DNA of 64,000 nt from Sporosarcina sp. (GTDB taxonomy: Bacteria; Bacillota; Bacilli; Bacillales_A; Planococcaceae), in the NCBI GenBank assembly GCA_026169375.1, contig JAPFCR010000008.1, forward strand, positions 16,069 through 80,068, read 5' to 3'. Shown here in pieces: positions 8,464-16,892 of the stretch. Position 1 is the first letter of the stretch; every line of letters starts with the position of its first letter. The notes beneath the pieces are model-generated. The model ran no database searches. It worked only from the letters and a program-made list of their open reading frames with translations, and was not told the DNA's origin. A program made the translations under genes and the position numbers.

Positions 8464-11400
8464 ATGAAACAGTTTTCAATAAATGAGATGTTAGAAAATC
8501 TATATAAAGATATAAAAAAGAAAAAAAGTACAACTGTCTCTAATGTACACCATTTTTTAGAACAGAAACATCAGTATATTGTTTTTCTTTCAGCAACAGA
8601 TCAGCATCAACAAGCACTGGTCACCGTTGGAAAAGCAGAGACATTAGAGTCGAGTTGGCAACAAGCTGTTCAAGCTTTAAAGAAACGGTTGTATCTTGAA
8701 AGAACAAAACCAGTATGGTTAAAAGCAGATTTAATAACGAATGTAGAGCCTGTTACATTTCATGAATTGATGGAAGAGATTTCAATTATGACATTAAATA
8801 ATTTTAGAAAAGGAGTTTCATTTGACAAGTATTTTCGAATTGCTTTTTTAAATGAAGAAATGATTGCTAATGATTTAATTCATTACAAAGAGAGAAATAA
8901 TATTGTTGTGTCCACTTCATTAATTCAAGCTTACTTGAAGAATGAAAGAAAATCTAATTTAAAATTTAGTATGAGTGGACTATCAGAAGTATACCTTTTT
9001 GATACTATTCATTCATTTCATGATGAATATGGGGTACAAGAACAATCTTTTCATGAATTTAGTCGTAGGCCGAATAGTAACAAAGAACAGAAGTTGAATG
9101 AAGTCTATGAAATGATTCAGAAAACAGCCGAACATTTATCTAAAAGAGTCCTTGAAAATGGTCAATTCCGATACATTTATTATCCAACAACGCATCGAGA
9201 GAGTGTTTCATATAACATATTACAACATGCCAGCACAGTGTTTACAATGCTTGAAGCATATGAAGTGACAAAGGAAAAAGAATTATTAGAAGCAATTGAG
9301 AAAGCACTTGATTTTATCATGAATGATTCGATTATTTATTATCAAATACAAGAACAAGATTGTGCTTTTGTTATTGAAAAAAACAATGATGAAATTAAAC
9401 TTGGGGCAAATGCGTTTGCTTTATTAGCTTTTATAAAATATAAAGAGATAACGGAAAATCCAAAATATGGTTTACTAATCGATTCATTAGCGATTGGAAC
9501 ATTAGTATTTCAAAATGAAGATGGCTCGTTTCTCCATGTACTGAGTAAAGATTTACAAGTAAAAGAAGCGTTTAGAACGGCTTTTTATGATGGACAAGCA
9601 ATGTTAGCTTTCGTCGCATACTATAGAAAGACTCAAAACGCTTATTTATTAAGCCAAATAGAGAAAAGTTTTCATTATTTTATAGAAAATAAATATTGGA
9701 AGCAAGGAAACTCTTGGTTGAACAAAGCTGTAAACTTATTATTTAAATACACTGGAGATCGGAAGTATGCAGAGTTTATCTTAGAAGGGGTTGCTTATCA
9801 TTTAAACAATGCATTAACGCACAGTACAACTGCTACGACTTTATTGGATTTTCTCTTGTCGTCGAAAGATACGATAACACTTATGAAAAGCGAACGATTA
9901 CATAATGACTTACTTTCAATGATTGATGAGAAGAAGTTAAATCGTGCAATTACTTATCGTTTAAATTACCAATTAAACAATTATTTATCGCCAGAAAAAG
10001 CGATGTATTTTAAAGTACCTAACGATGCAGTGTATAGTTTTTATCAGTATGCACCGACACTCCAAATCCAAATCGATGATGTTGCTACTAATTTATCAGG
10101 CTATTGTCATTATTATCAAATGGTTCAGCAAGATGCAGATGTAGAAATGGAAGATGATACGAGATTAAATATGCAAGAAATTTCAACTCTTTCAAAAGCA
10201 AAACGTTATCAAAAGAACGGAAAATGGGAGCAAGCAGTGCGGATTTTCAATGAGAACATCGATGAAAGTTATCAGTATATGGATGTTACGTATATTTCTT
10301 ACGCTGAAAGTTTGCGGATGGTAGGAGAAACAAATAAAGCACGGCATATTTTAATGGTTGGAAATAAAATATACCCTAGTAATGAAGATATACTACTTGA
10401 ATACTTAATTTTATGCAGCTTTATCAATGACTGGCAATCGATATTAGCCATTGTCGGAGACTTGATTAAAATAAAGCCAAAAGAAGCCAAATATTATTTT
10501 GAGTTAGGCAGAGCTTATGCGGAAACTCAACAAGGAGAAAAAGCGAAAGCTGCTTTCAAAATCGGGTTAATTTATCAACAAGATATGGGGACTGAACAAT
10601 TAGCGGAAACAATTCAGAAGAGAATTACAAAGGAACCTGGGGGCATGATCTCAGATTATACATTTTTGGGCGGTAGAAATAATTTAGGAATGTTTACTCA
10701 TAGCATTCATGGATTAGAATATGTAACCAAAATTATACGGATTGGAAAAGGTATATTGCCTGAAAAGATGTATTACGAAGAAATTCTTAAAGAATATGAA
10801 TCATTACAAAAAATCGTTCCTGAATTTAAAGATGCCTATATATTAAACGATACATTGTTTATTACTATGGAAAAAATGGAGAAAATAACTAGAAAAATAG
10901 GGATAGATGAGATTATTCAAGCTTCTACTGAAATTAGTAAGATTGGCTATCAGGATATAATCCAAAGCCATCCAAACCCTCGATATGAATTTGTATTGAA
11001 AAATGGGATTGGAGATAGTGTTGTTAAATTCTTCACACTGATTCATAAAAAAGAACAAAATGAAGATTTGTTTAAAACGGCAAAAGTATATGCAGAACAA
11101 AATGGTTTACAAGGAGTAGGCGGGGACATTATTGACCGTTTAGAAAATATCTTTATGAATCGTCAACTGTATGAATACCTCTTACCTGAAAAACATTATT
11201 CTTTATTGCATGGGGATTTTAAAACTGATAACATGGCCCTTAAAAAAGATGGAGCTTTACAAATTATTGATTGGGGAAGCTATGTAGTTGGTCCGTCATT
11301 TATGGATATGGCAAACTTCTTTACAACGTTGCCTATTCCAATTGAAGGAATTAAAGAAAGTTATTTGGATAACGAAACTATCGAAAAAAAGTTAAGTACA

Positions 11401-11550
11401 ATCGAACAAATGTTTTTCCTTTATGGGTATATTATGATTCAATTTGTTAAAATTAAGCCCGAAAATCAAGAGTCACTTATTGCGGATTTTATTATGCCTG
11501 CATTAGCTGAATTAGAGGCATTAGTGGAAGAATTTGAATCTCTTAAATAA
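8464..11550 (+). CDS. Large fusion protein: helical barrel, TPR, APH-like kinase
   Basis: 1028 residues, cytoplasmic, no signal peptide. About 1-200: unrecognised alpha/beta region. About 205-500: repeated helical hairpins with GQFRYIYYPTTHRESVSYNI and DGQAMLAFVAYYRKT, resembling an (alpha/alpha)6 barrel. About 580-710: TPR-like repeats (AKRYQKNGKWEQAVRIFNEN, YFELGRAYAETQQGEKAKAA). About 740-1028: an aminoglycoside-phosphotransferase-like kinase with Brenner motif HGDFKTDN (about 916-923) and IIDWGSY (about 933-939). Both catalytic motifs are intact, so transfer of phosphate to a small molecule or sugar is plausible. It lies 3' of the flagellin and directly upstream of a 200-residue partner. 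A role in flagellin modification or secretion is inference from position only. Confidence 0.75.
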   Translation: MKQFSINEMLENLYKDIKKKKSTTVSNVHHFLEQKHQYIVFLSATDQHQQALVTVGKAETLESSWQQAVQALKKRLYLERTKPVWLKADLITNVEPVTFHELMEEISIMTLNNFRKGVSFDKYFRIAFLNEEMIANDLIHYKERNNIVVSTSLIQAYLKNERKSNLKFSMSGLSEVYLFDTIHSFHDEYGVQEQSFHEFSRRPNSNKEQKLNEVYEMIQKTAEHLSKRVLENGQFRYIYYPTTHRESVSYNILQHASTVFTMLEAYEVTKEKELLEAIEKALDFIMNDSIIYYQIQEQDCAFVIEKNNDEIKLGANAFALLAFIKYKEITENPKYGLLIDSLAIGTLVFQNEDGSFLHVLSKDLQVKEAFRTAFYDGQAMLAFVAYYRKTQNAYLLSQIEKSFHYFIENKYWKQGNSWLNKAVNLLFKYTGDRKYAEFILEGVAYHLNNALTHSTTATTLLDFLLSSKDTITLMKSERLHNDLLSMIDEKKLNRAITYRLNYQLNNYLSPEKAMYFKVPNDAVYSFYQYAPTLQIQIDDVATNLSGYCHYYQMVQQDADVEMEDDTRLNMQEISTLSKAKRYQKNGKWEQAVRIFNENIDESYQYMDVTYISYAESLRMVGETNKARHILMVGNKIYPSNEDILLEYLILCSFINDWQSILAIVGDLIKIKPKEAKYYFELGRAYAETQQGEKAKAAFKIGLIYQQDMGTEQLAETIQKRITKEPGGMISDYTFLGGRNNLGMFTHSIHGLEYVTKIIRIGKGILPEKMYYEEILKEYESLQKIVPEFKDAYILNDTLFITMEKMEKITRKIGIDEIIQASTEISKIGYQDIIQSHPNPRYEFVLKNGIGDSVVKFFTLIHKKEQNEDLFKTAKVYAEQNGLQGVGGDIIDRLENIFMNRQLYEYLLPEKHYSLLHGDFKTDNMALKKDGALQIIDWGSYVVGPSFMDMANFFTTLPIPIEGIKESYLDNETIEKKLSTIEQMFFLYGYIMIQFVKIKPENQESLIADFIMPALAELEALVEEFESLK

Positions 11551-11620
11551 AAGTTAATGCGAAGCTTGATATAAAGTTTTAAGAGTAGTTAGAGATAATA
11601 GAAACTAAGGAGGAGTTTTA

Positions 11621-12223
11621 ATGAAAATTTATTTTAATGAAAAAGTTGAACAATTGAATAATCCAACTACTGTAGAAAAAGTAATTACAGAAATTAATAG
11701 TCTTTTACAAAACACGTATTATTTTAGTCATTTAATTGTCGATGGGGTAGAGATTCATAACGACGTAGAAAGTTTTTTAGAAGACCGTTTAGATACGATT
11801 CAAGAGATAGAAGTTATTGCCATTCCTGCAAAAGAATTTATCAATGGTTTGTTGCTGTCTACTGAAGATTATATTACAAGAGCATCACACCATCTGACTG
11901 ATCTTGCGCATTCATTTTCAGAACCAAAGACAGAAGAAGGTTGGACAGACTTAGCTGATTTATTTGAAGGCGTACAATGGCTGCTCTCTATGGCGGCTAC
12001 AATCGAAGAATCCATCGCACGTCCCTCAACATGGGAGCAAGTAACGAATCAAATGGCAGTGTTAGAAAGTAATTTACCAGAACTTGAACAAGCGCTAGTG
12101 AACCAAGACAAAAATAAAATCTCTTTAATTATAAAGGAAAATCTTCAACCTGTTTTTGAAAAGTTAAAAATAGAGATTACAAAAATCATCGATCGTGAAG
12201 GCGAGAGAGCGTTGTTAAATTGA
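11621..12223 (+). CDS. Hypothetical protein, 200 residues, partner of the kinase-fusion gene
   Basis: Not recognised. The N-terminal 70 residues look like an alpha/beta domain (MKIYFNEKVEQLNNPTTVEK, HLIVDGVEIHNDVESFLEDR); the remainder is helical and acidic (WTDLADLFEGVQWLLSMAAT, and a C-terminal coiled-coil-like stretch). AAGGAGG precedes the ATG with good spacing. It follows the 1028-residue gene by 70 nt on the same strand with no obvious terminator between, so the two are probably cotranscribed. The helical half could be an export-chaperone-like bundle, but this is speculative. Confidence 0.65.
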   Translation: MKIYFNEKVEQLNNPTTVEKVITEINSLLQNTYYFSHLIVDGVEIHNDVESFLEDRLDTIQEIEVIAIPAKEFINGLLLSTEDYITRASHHLTDLAHSFSEPKTEEGWTDLADLFEGVQWLLSMAATIEESIARPSTWEQVTNQMAVLESNLPELEQALVNQDKNKISLIIKENLQPVFEKLKIEITKIIDREGERALLN

Positions 12224-12288
12224 GCAAGTATAGATTTTATTTATAAGTTAGACCGCCGGAAAATGATTACTATACAGATAGATATTTT

Positions 12289-12387
12289 AAGTTGAGCGGG
12301 CTAGTTGATTATCAAGAAGAGAGTAAGGTTTATGAGTTGCAACAACAGACGTTAGACTTAATAACACTTATTGAATGTAGTTTTTAA
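12289..12387 (+). pseudogene. Short coding relic
   Basis: Open frame without start encoding SGLVDYQEESKVYELQQQT and ending LIECSF-stop. It looks like the tail of a lost gene; family not identified. A terminator follows directly. Confidence 0.35.
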
Positions 12388-12436
12388 ACACCCATTCATC
12401 GTTGAAAGAACTTCATGATGAATGAGTGTTTTGTTT
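12387..12436 (+). terminator. Terminator-like hairpin
   Basis: AACACccATTCATC pairs with GATGAATgAGTGTT, followed by TTGTTTT. It sits between the relic above and the convergent gene at 12450 and could serve both strands. Confidence 0.7.
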
Positions 12437-12449
12437 TCGGGAACTAGGA

Positions 12450-12806
12450 TTAAATATATTGTTTCATATTTTCACTAAAACACCACCTCACCAAGTCACT
12501 CACCGTTAACCCCGTCCTTTGTCGAATAACGGCAAGTTTTTTGCGGTGTTCTTGTTGAATGACAATTTGATAACTGTTCATCTCAGATTTTGTTTCAAGA
12601 ATAGGAGAAAAGAGTTTATGAATTGTCGCGATACAAATCTGTTCTTCCGAAGTGCTCAATAAATCATGAAGGTGTTTTAGATGTTCATTAATTTCTGCTG
12701 TTGGTTTCGTTAGTTTGATTGTTGCAGGCAAGTAAATCGTCGTTCGCTTGGCGATTGGACGTAAAGGTTGCACAGGCATCGCCTTTCGCCCCATCGCTTC
12801 ATTCAA
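12450..12806 (-). CDS. Hypothetical protein with C-terminal ribbon-helix-helix-like segment, probably 5'-truncated
   Basis: 118 residues from the ATG at 12806. The last 50 (EHRKKLAVIRQRTGLTVSDLVRWC) resemble a ribbon-helix-helix DNA-binding unit. The same frame stays open upstream of the ATG (DQFQIIYFLHLVSPWLNEA) until it meets the repeat at 12884, and there is no good ribosome binding site at 12806, so the real N-terminus is probably lost. Its 5' part (12766-12883) is duplicated at 13523-13640. Confidence 0.5.
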   Translation of the reverse strand: MNEAMGRKAMPVQPLRPIAKRTTIYLPATIKLTKPTAEINEHLKHLHDLLSTSEEQICIATIHKLFSPILETKSEMNSYQIVIQQEHRKKLAVIRQRTGLTVSDLVRWCFSENMKQYI

Positions 12807-12883
12807 CCAAGGCGATACGAGATGTAAAAAGTAAATGATTTGAAACTGGTCATAAAGTAAAAGTCTGTTTTGCCCATCAAGTT
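12766..12883. repeat. 118-bp direct repeat, copy 1
   Basis: Aligns with 13523-13640 over 118 bp without visible length change; shares AAGTAAATGATTTGAAACTG. The copies bracket the ORFs at 12889-13477. Confidence 0.75.
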
Positions 12884-12909
12884 AAAGTTTGAGTGCCTGT
12901 CACTTTTAT
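12884..12909. repeat. GTGACAGG-family repeat, copy 1
   Basis: AAAGTTTGAGTGCCTGTCAC followed by TTTTAT. Near-identical copies lie at 14622-14647 and 15525-15550, an inverted copy at 15465-15481, and shorter relatives at 15883-15931. Here it sits exactly where the minus-strand gene is broken. Confidence 0.8.
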
Positions 12910-13215
12910 TCATTTTCCGAGCGTAAAAGACTTCCGCAAGCCATCACGAATATTCTTGAACAATTAGGTCCGCAACTAGGAATTACTCAAATCGATTTCT
13001 TCGTAAAATTGGAATGGCAGAATATAGACGAGCCTATGGATCAGAATCGACTTGTATTAAATAGAGTTCACGAAATATTAAATGAAGGTATTAGTAAAGT
13101 AAAAGACATTGTTATTTTGACGATGTTTGAAAGTACGGGACTTGAAGTTTTAGAATATTTAAAAATGCATTCACCGTATAGGGTTTCTCATGTGTATGAT
13201 TTATCTCGTCGGTGA
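12889..13215 (+). pseudogene. Gene fragment of unknown family
   Basis: The open frame starts inside the repeat, so MSACHFYSF is not native. From RKRLPQAITNILEQLGPQLG onward it reads as a real alpha/beta or helical protein (QIDFFVKLEWQNIDEPMDQN, GLEVLEYLKMHSPYRVSHVY). No family recognised. The second fragment at 13275-13477 is in another frame and may belong to the same lost gene. Confidence 0.4.
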
Positions 13216-13274
13216 AAGAAATGTATTGATCACGTTCTATTCGAGCAGAGTGACAGGGAGAAAAAACAACGTAC

Positions 13275-13477
13275 GCGATATTATTAAAAATTTAATCATT
13301 TACAATGAATCTAGGCTGACAGAGTTGCAGAAAAATTTCGGAGAGTTATTTGAAAATGAAGAAGCAGTCTTAGATACGATATTAATGAATAGAATTCAAA
13401 TTCAAGATTGGGGAAAACGCCCACTTGGGAAACTGACGCATGATATTTATAAGGAGTTTATGGAGCGGAAGGATTGA
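13275..13477 (+). pseudogene. Gene fragment of unknown family
   Basis: Encodes NVRDIIKNLIIYNESRLTEL, then ELFENEEAVLDTILMNRIQI and GKLTHDIYKEFMERKD-stop. The upstream 70 bases in this frame are a piece of another small gene (13205-13230 resembles 16038-16063), so the protein start is artificial. Family not identified. Confidence 0.4.
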
Positions 13478-13522
13478 TTGTGTTTCTGGTAGTGAAGGTC
13501 TCTTTTTACAATGGGGCGAAGA

Positions 13523-13640
13523 GGGTGTACAGGCATTGCTTTTCGTTCTATTGTTTCATTCAACCAAGGCGCTACAAGATATAGGAAGTAAATGATTTGA
13601 AACTGGTCTTAAAGTAAAAATCTGTTTTGTCCATCGAGTT
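13523..13640. repeat. 118-bp direct repeat, copy 2 (decayed fragment of the 12450 gene)
   Basis: Second copy of 12766-12883 in direct orientation, more diverged. It represents the 5' part of the minus-strand ribbon-helix-helix-like gene without the rest. Confidence 0.7.
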
Positions 13641-13783
13641 GGAAGAGGAGCTTGAATTTTTTGTGAAGGAATTTATTAAGAAAAATCATTTAACTTACAT
13701 TATATTTAGTATGCTACATACACTATTAACGACGATGGATTAGGCCTTTTAGAAACTAACGGACTAAAAGGAGAGAGTTGCGC

Positions 13784-13861
13784 ATGAATTTTAAGCTTGA
13801 AATAGTTTTAAGTAGAAAAGATTTCATTTTCTTATTGTTGGCTATCCTGTATTTTTGCTGA
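13784..13861 (+). CDS. Possible 25-residue membrane peptide
   Basis: ATG preceded by AAAGGAGAG with 8-nt spacing encodes MNFKLEIVLSRKDFIFLLLA and ends ILYFC. The hydrophobic tail could be a membrane segment. It may be a genuine small protein, or the 5' end of a gene broken at 13861. Confidence 0.35.
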   Translation: MNFKLEIVLSRKDFIFLLLAILYFC

Positions 13862-14534
13862 TGATTTTTAGTTTAATTATCTCATTGAAAGTTTGAATGA
13901 TTACTTTATATAAATCCTCGTCTCAATAAATTTGACTAATAGGCCCCGTATTCCCGCAAAGTAATAAGGGAATACGACGGCGGAGAGTAAAAACTAAAAA
14001 ACGATGTGAGATCGCGTTATCCCGAATATGAGTAGAGAAAGTCATGCTACCGTACATAAAGCACTCCATGCCTAAAACGCTCCGTTATAGAAGAAGGGTG
14101 GATAAATCTACAGTTTCAACTTTAGACATGAAATATAAATGAATGTTTTTACCCATTGGTCTGCTCGCTAAAAACAAGGCTTTTGCTTTGTTATAAGCAG
14201 ACAGCACATCCCCTACTGACTTCGTCAAACTCCCCAAACTCTTTGTAAAGCATAAAAATATCTTCAAATAACGTTTCATTAAATTTTAAGTGTCTGTTAC
14301 TTTTAATGTAACAACTTATAAAATCAAATATCAATGCCTTATCCAATTTATTTTAACGTTTATAAAAACTTGATTGCCTGTCATTGTAATAATCGTATGG
14401 TGCAAAGGTATGTGTGAAATATTACTCGAGATAAAAAATCATCAGATCCACCTTAATTTCTGGTAAAAAAAGAGAAGGTACTCTATCTTTAATGTAAGCT
14501 ACCAGGCTAATACATTGCGGAAAGAGGCCTTCTC
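13862..14534. other. Gene-poor debris
   Basis: No convincing gene. It holds a 9-bp perfect hairpin (CGTATTCCC with GGGAATACG, about 13947-13975), a minus-strand 64-codon frame (14085-14279) lacking a ribosome binding site, and two decayed relatives of the GTGACAGG repeat near 14285 and 14363. Confidence 0.5.
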
Positions 14535-14630
14535 ATGAAATTTATTTTACCAGAAATCGTTCATTTATTAAAGGAAACCGATAATTTAATTGATTTTGAA
14601 GAACACCTTAAAATTTTGATTAAAGTTTGA
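14535..14630 (+). pseudogene. Truncated IS transposase, N-terminal stub (ISLre2/UPF0236-like)
   Basis: 31 codons starting MKFILPEIVHLLKETDNLID, then FEEHLKILIKV-stop, resembling the start of ISLre2 (UPF0236) transposases. About 100 bases upstream may be the IS left end. The frame is cut where the GTGACAGG-family repeat begins (14622). The family assignment rests on a short segment and is tentative. Confidence 0.4.
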
Positions 14631-14647
14631 GTGCCTGTCACTTTTAT
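14622..14647. repeat. GTGACAGG-family repeat, copy 2
   Basis: Same 26-nt sequence as 12884-12909, again exactly at the break of a truncated gene. Confidence 0.8.
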
Positions 14648-14682
14648 CCGATTTAGCTCACCTCTCCTTACCTTCTGTTTTA

Positions 14683-14982
14683 TCATGGTGTTAATGATTC
14701 ATACAACACTTTATAACATCGATCGATTTCTCTGCGTAGTGTTTCTGAAGTTTTCTCATATAATACGGTATCGATTTTAAGAAGCGTGTGTAATTCACTT
14801 TCAATTTGCTCTGTTAGTAATAGCCATTTCATATCGGAAAGTTTAGGTGCTTTAATCGCTAAGTCAATATCCGAGACATCGGTATAATCGTCGTATGCTC
14901 GAGAGCCGAACAAAAGAATGGCCTCCACTTCTGGATATTGAATTGCGATTTCACGCAGTTGCTTGACTAACTGATTATTCAT
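14683..14982 (-). CDS. MNT-domain nucleotidyltransferase (MntA/HI0073-like)
   Basis: 99 residues. Minimal nucleotidyltransferase with the motif GSRAYDDYTDVSDIDLAI (GSx10DxD). In characterised MNT/HEPT pairs the MNT protein is the antitoxin and adenylylates the HEPT toxin. It overlaps the upstream HEPT gene by 8 nt (14975-14982), so the two are translationally coupled in the usual hepT-mntA order. Confidence 0.88.
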   Translation of the reverse strand: MNNQLVKQLREIAIQYPEVEAILLFGSRAYDDYTDVSDIDLAIKAPKLSDMKWLLLTEQIESELHTLLKIDTVLYEKTSETLRREIDRCYKVLYESLTP

Positions 14983-15394
14983 CGTGATCAGACCTTGTCA
15001 TATATTGACTTTCTAATTTTTCAAAAGTATTCTTCATTTCAGGGAAGTATTCACTAATGTTTTTTACGATTTTACGCGCCATGGCTTCGCTATAGACATG
15101 TGAAGTTGAATTTCGATCTTTCAGCATTTGTAGCCAAGCCTGTTCATTTGAAAGCCAACCTACTTGATAGGCCTCTTTCAACGTTTGACGCGGCGTTCTA
15201 GCGTCAATACCTTCTCTAGCTAACAGTCTTTTGAGCATTTTCCAATAAAGTTCAATCGTAAATTCAAAACGTTGAATCGTTCCATCGACGATCAGGCTAT
15301 TTTCCAAATCTTCTTTAAGTGCTTCTTCCAAACGTGTTAACGCTCTTTTAAGGTTTTCAAAACTTTGGATTAGCTTGCGGTTCATCTCTTCCAT
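14975..15394 (-). CDS. HEPT-domain protein (HepT/HI0074-like), partner of MNT protein
   Basis: 139-residue helical protein of the nucleotidyltransferase-substrate-binding (HI0074) type. It contains RNSTSHVY, matching the R-x4-H-x-Y motif that in HepT toxins forms the RNase site and whose tyrosine is modified by MntA. So it is a candidate toxin; HI0074 itself was not shown to be toxic, so an alternative role is possible. Upstream site AGGTGAAGGAT. It lies in repeat-rich accessory DNA, typical for such modules. Confidence 0.85.
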   Translation of the reverse strand: MEEMNRKLIQSFENLKRALTRLEEALKEDLENSLIVDGTIQRFEFTIELYWKMLKRLLAREGIDARTPRQTLKEAYQVGWLSNEQAWLQMLKDRNSTSHVYSEAMARKIVKNISEYFPEMKNTFEKLESQYMTRSDHDE

Positions 15395-15464
15395 TCATCC
15401 TTCACCTCTCTTGGTGATTTTAGTAATTTTATTATACCATTCCAACTTATGTATTGTATATATA

Positions 15465-15550
15465 GTGACAGGTACTCAAACAAACACCTTTATTGCAATA
15501 AACGTCAAATTCATGAATTTCATGAAAGTTTGAGTGCCTGTCACTTTTAC
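15465..15550. repeat. Inverted pair of GTGACAGG-family repeats
   Basis: GTGACAGGTACTCAAAC (15465-15481) and GTTTGAGTGCCTGTCAC (15528-15544) pair over 17 bp with one mismatch around a 46-nt spacer. The unit is a palindromic element with terminal repeats just upstream of the DUF1653 gene. It resembles REP/MITE units moved by Y1 (RAYT) transposases in other Bacillales; no such transposase is in this window. Confidence 0.75.
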
Positions 15551-15598
15551 TGCAACCACTGTATACTATAGTTAACAATCGATACGGAGGTAACTAAA

Positions 15599-15790
15599 AT
15601 GACAAAATACAAACATTTCAAAGGCGCTATTTACGAAAAACTACACACAGCAACGCATTCAGAAACAGAAGAGCAACTCGTCATTTACAAAGATCCAACC
15701 GGAAGAGTGTTCGCACGTCCGTATGACATGTTTTTTGAAGAAGTTGAAGTAGACGGGGAAATGGTGCCTAGGTTTAGTAAATTGCCGTGA
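15599..15790 (+). CDS. DUF1653 family protein
   Basis: 63 residues, a single DUF1653 domain of normal length: HFKGAIYEKLHTATHSETEE, then YKDPTGRVFARPYDMFFE and a C-terminal VPRF. Function unknown; small beta-rich cytoplasmic protein. Site CGGAGG with good spacing to the ATG at 15599. Single gene followed by a hairpin. Confidence 0.88.
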   Translation: MTKYKHFKGAIYEKLHTATHSETEEQLVIYKDPTGRVFARPYDMFFEEVEVDGEMVPRFSKLP

Positions 15791-15843
15791 TAGCATTAAG
15801 GGGCTAGCATGGATATAAGTAGATTAATTGAAAAAATGTAGTG

Positions 15844-15877
15844 ATTCAGCCCACGTCCCTTGCGAGCACTGGGCTGA
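15844..15877 (+). terminator. Hairpin after DUF1653 gene
   Basis: TTCAGCCCA pairs with TGGGCTGAA; T-run weak, so efficiency uncertain. Confidence 0.5.
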
Positions 15878-15882
15878 AGTAT

Positions 15883-15931
15883 CTGTCACTCAATAGTTTT
15901 CTGAATAGTGTTGGATTTGTATGAGTGACAG
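15883..15931. repeat. GTGACAG-family palindrome
   Basis: CTGTCACTCA (15883-15892) is inverted at TGAGTGACAG (15922-15931); another member of the family seen at 12884, 14622 and 15465-15550. Confidence 0.65.
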
Positions 15932-15953
15932 GGGCGCGCAAGGGAAAAGGACT

Positions 15954-16169
15954 TTACTTCACCTCTCTAAAATACTCCGCCAATTGAACCACTCTCACAT
16001 TTGCCGTATTCAATTCATGATAAATCCCACGGCTATCGGTGAAAGAAATATATTGATCGCGTTCGCTTTGCACCAAATTTATTGCCGCCTCTCGCGTTTC
16101 CACATGGATAAATCTCCGTATGTAATGTTCTTCATCAAAAAAATACGTGATTTTAAATTCTTTCATCAT
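15954..16169 (-). CDS. Hypothetical protein, 71 residues
   Basis: Not recognised by family name. MMKEFKITYFFDEEHYIRRF, HVETREAAINLVQSERDQYI, ending VVQLAEYFREVK. AGGAGG lies 5 nt before the ATG at 16169 (ATG at 16166 also possible). A frameshifted second copy lies at 20961-21172, and a 25-nt piece in opposite orientation near 13205, so the gene belongs to a locally multiplied accessory family. Confidence 0.6.
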   Translation of the reverse strand: MMKEFKITYFFDEEHYIRRFIHVETREAAINLVQSERDQYISFTDSRGIYHELNTANVRVVQLAEYFREVK

Positions 16170-16305
16170 GTTCACCTCCTACAGGTAGTATTCCACTTTG
16201 AGGGCTTGCTAAAACAAAGAAGAGCAGAGTGACAGAGAGAAAAAAGGTGAAACAAATACGGACTGATGAATTAGAGTAATTGCTTTTACAAGCTTCTGAA
16301 GATCC

Positions 16306-16348
16306 CAAAAAAGAACAATCAACAGTTTGAGGTTGAGTGTTCTTTTTT
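16306..16348 (+). terminator. Rho-independent terminator
   Basis: AAAGAACAaTCAAC pairs with GGTTGAgTGTTCTTT before a T-run. The gene it served is not intact. Confidence 0.7.
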
Positions 16349-16380
16349 CACGCTAATATTTAATCAACTTTTCTTTTGTT

Positions 16381-16593
16381 GGTCAAGCGTCATTTTATTA
16401 TTTATATGGAGACGTTGTTTTTTCCGAAGCATTGTTAGCGGACTTTATTGAAAAAACGAAAAGCGCTTCAACAGCAATTGATTTGGCTGTAGATTTTAAA
16501 GAGACAAATGAAGAGGCGATGAAAGTGTCTGTAACAGGGGAAAGATGTGTTTTTTGTTATACGACCTACTTAGGGTTGAAAATTTTACTTTGA
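16381..16593 (+). pseudogene. Fragment of a nucleotidyltransferase-family (sugar/PEP-mutase-linked) gene
   Basis: 71-codon frame without a start: YLYGDVVFSEALLADFIEKT then AIDLAVDFKETNEEAMKVSV. This matches the central part of NTP-transferase proteins of the phosphocholine cytidylyltransferase/PEP-mutase-associated kind (GDVVF, then EEAMKV). Both ends are missing, so it is a relic. Confidence 0.5.
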
Positions 16594-16804
16594 AGATTTA
16601 GATGCAATTTAAATCTGCATAAGTGTCAAGGATGCTTCACTCCCTTTACTTTTTATGTCCTTAACGCTACAATAAAGAAGAATTTAAATTATTGGAATAA
16701 TGTGGATGGAAAATAGCTATACAATTCAATTTTTCACTTACGTTGTTAAATTCAATGCCTAATCTCTTATCAATTAAGAGAGGAACTATTAATAGAATAA
16801 AAAA

Positions 16805-16892
16805 TGCACTAGGGGAGCTATTTTAAATGGCTGAGAGAAATAATTTTGACCCTTTGTACTCGAGATGGATAATACCGGCGTGGGGAAGTGCA
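16805..16892 (+). promoter_or_regulatory. TPP (THI-box) riboswitch aptamer
   Basis: All core elements are present: P1 TGCACT (16805-16810) with AGTGCA (16887-16892), GGCTGAGAGAAA (16829-16840) and GACCCTTTG followed by TGGATAATACCGGCGTGGGG (16866-16885). These match the thiamine-pyrophosphate aptamer consensus closely, so binding should be intact. Downstream are a terminator/antiterminator pair and then lipM-lipA, not a thiamine gene. Confidence 0.93.

Noticed and set aside
14085..14279. 64-codon minus-strand ORF
   Set aside because: Some protein-like stretches but no ribosome binding site, no recognised family and location in debris; mentioned only in the spacer entry.
15921..16232. 103-codon plus-strand ORF
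   Set aside because: Shadow of the 71-residue minus-strand gene, which has a good AGGAGG site and a homologous copy.
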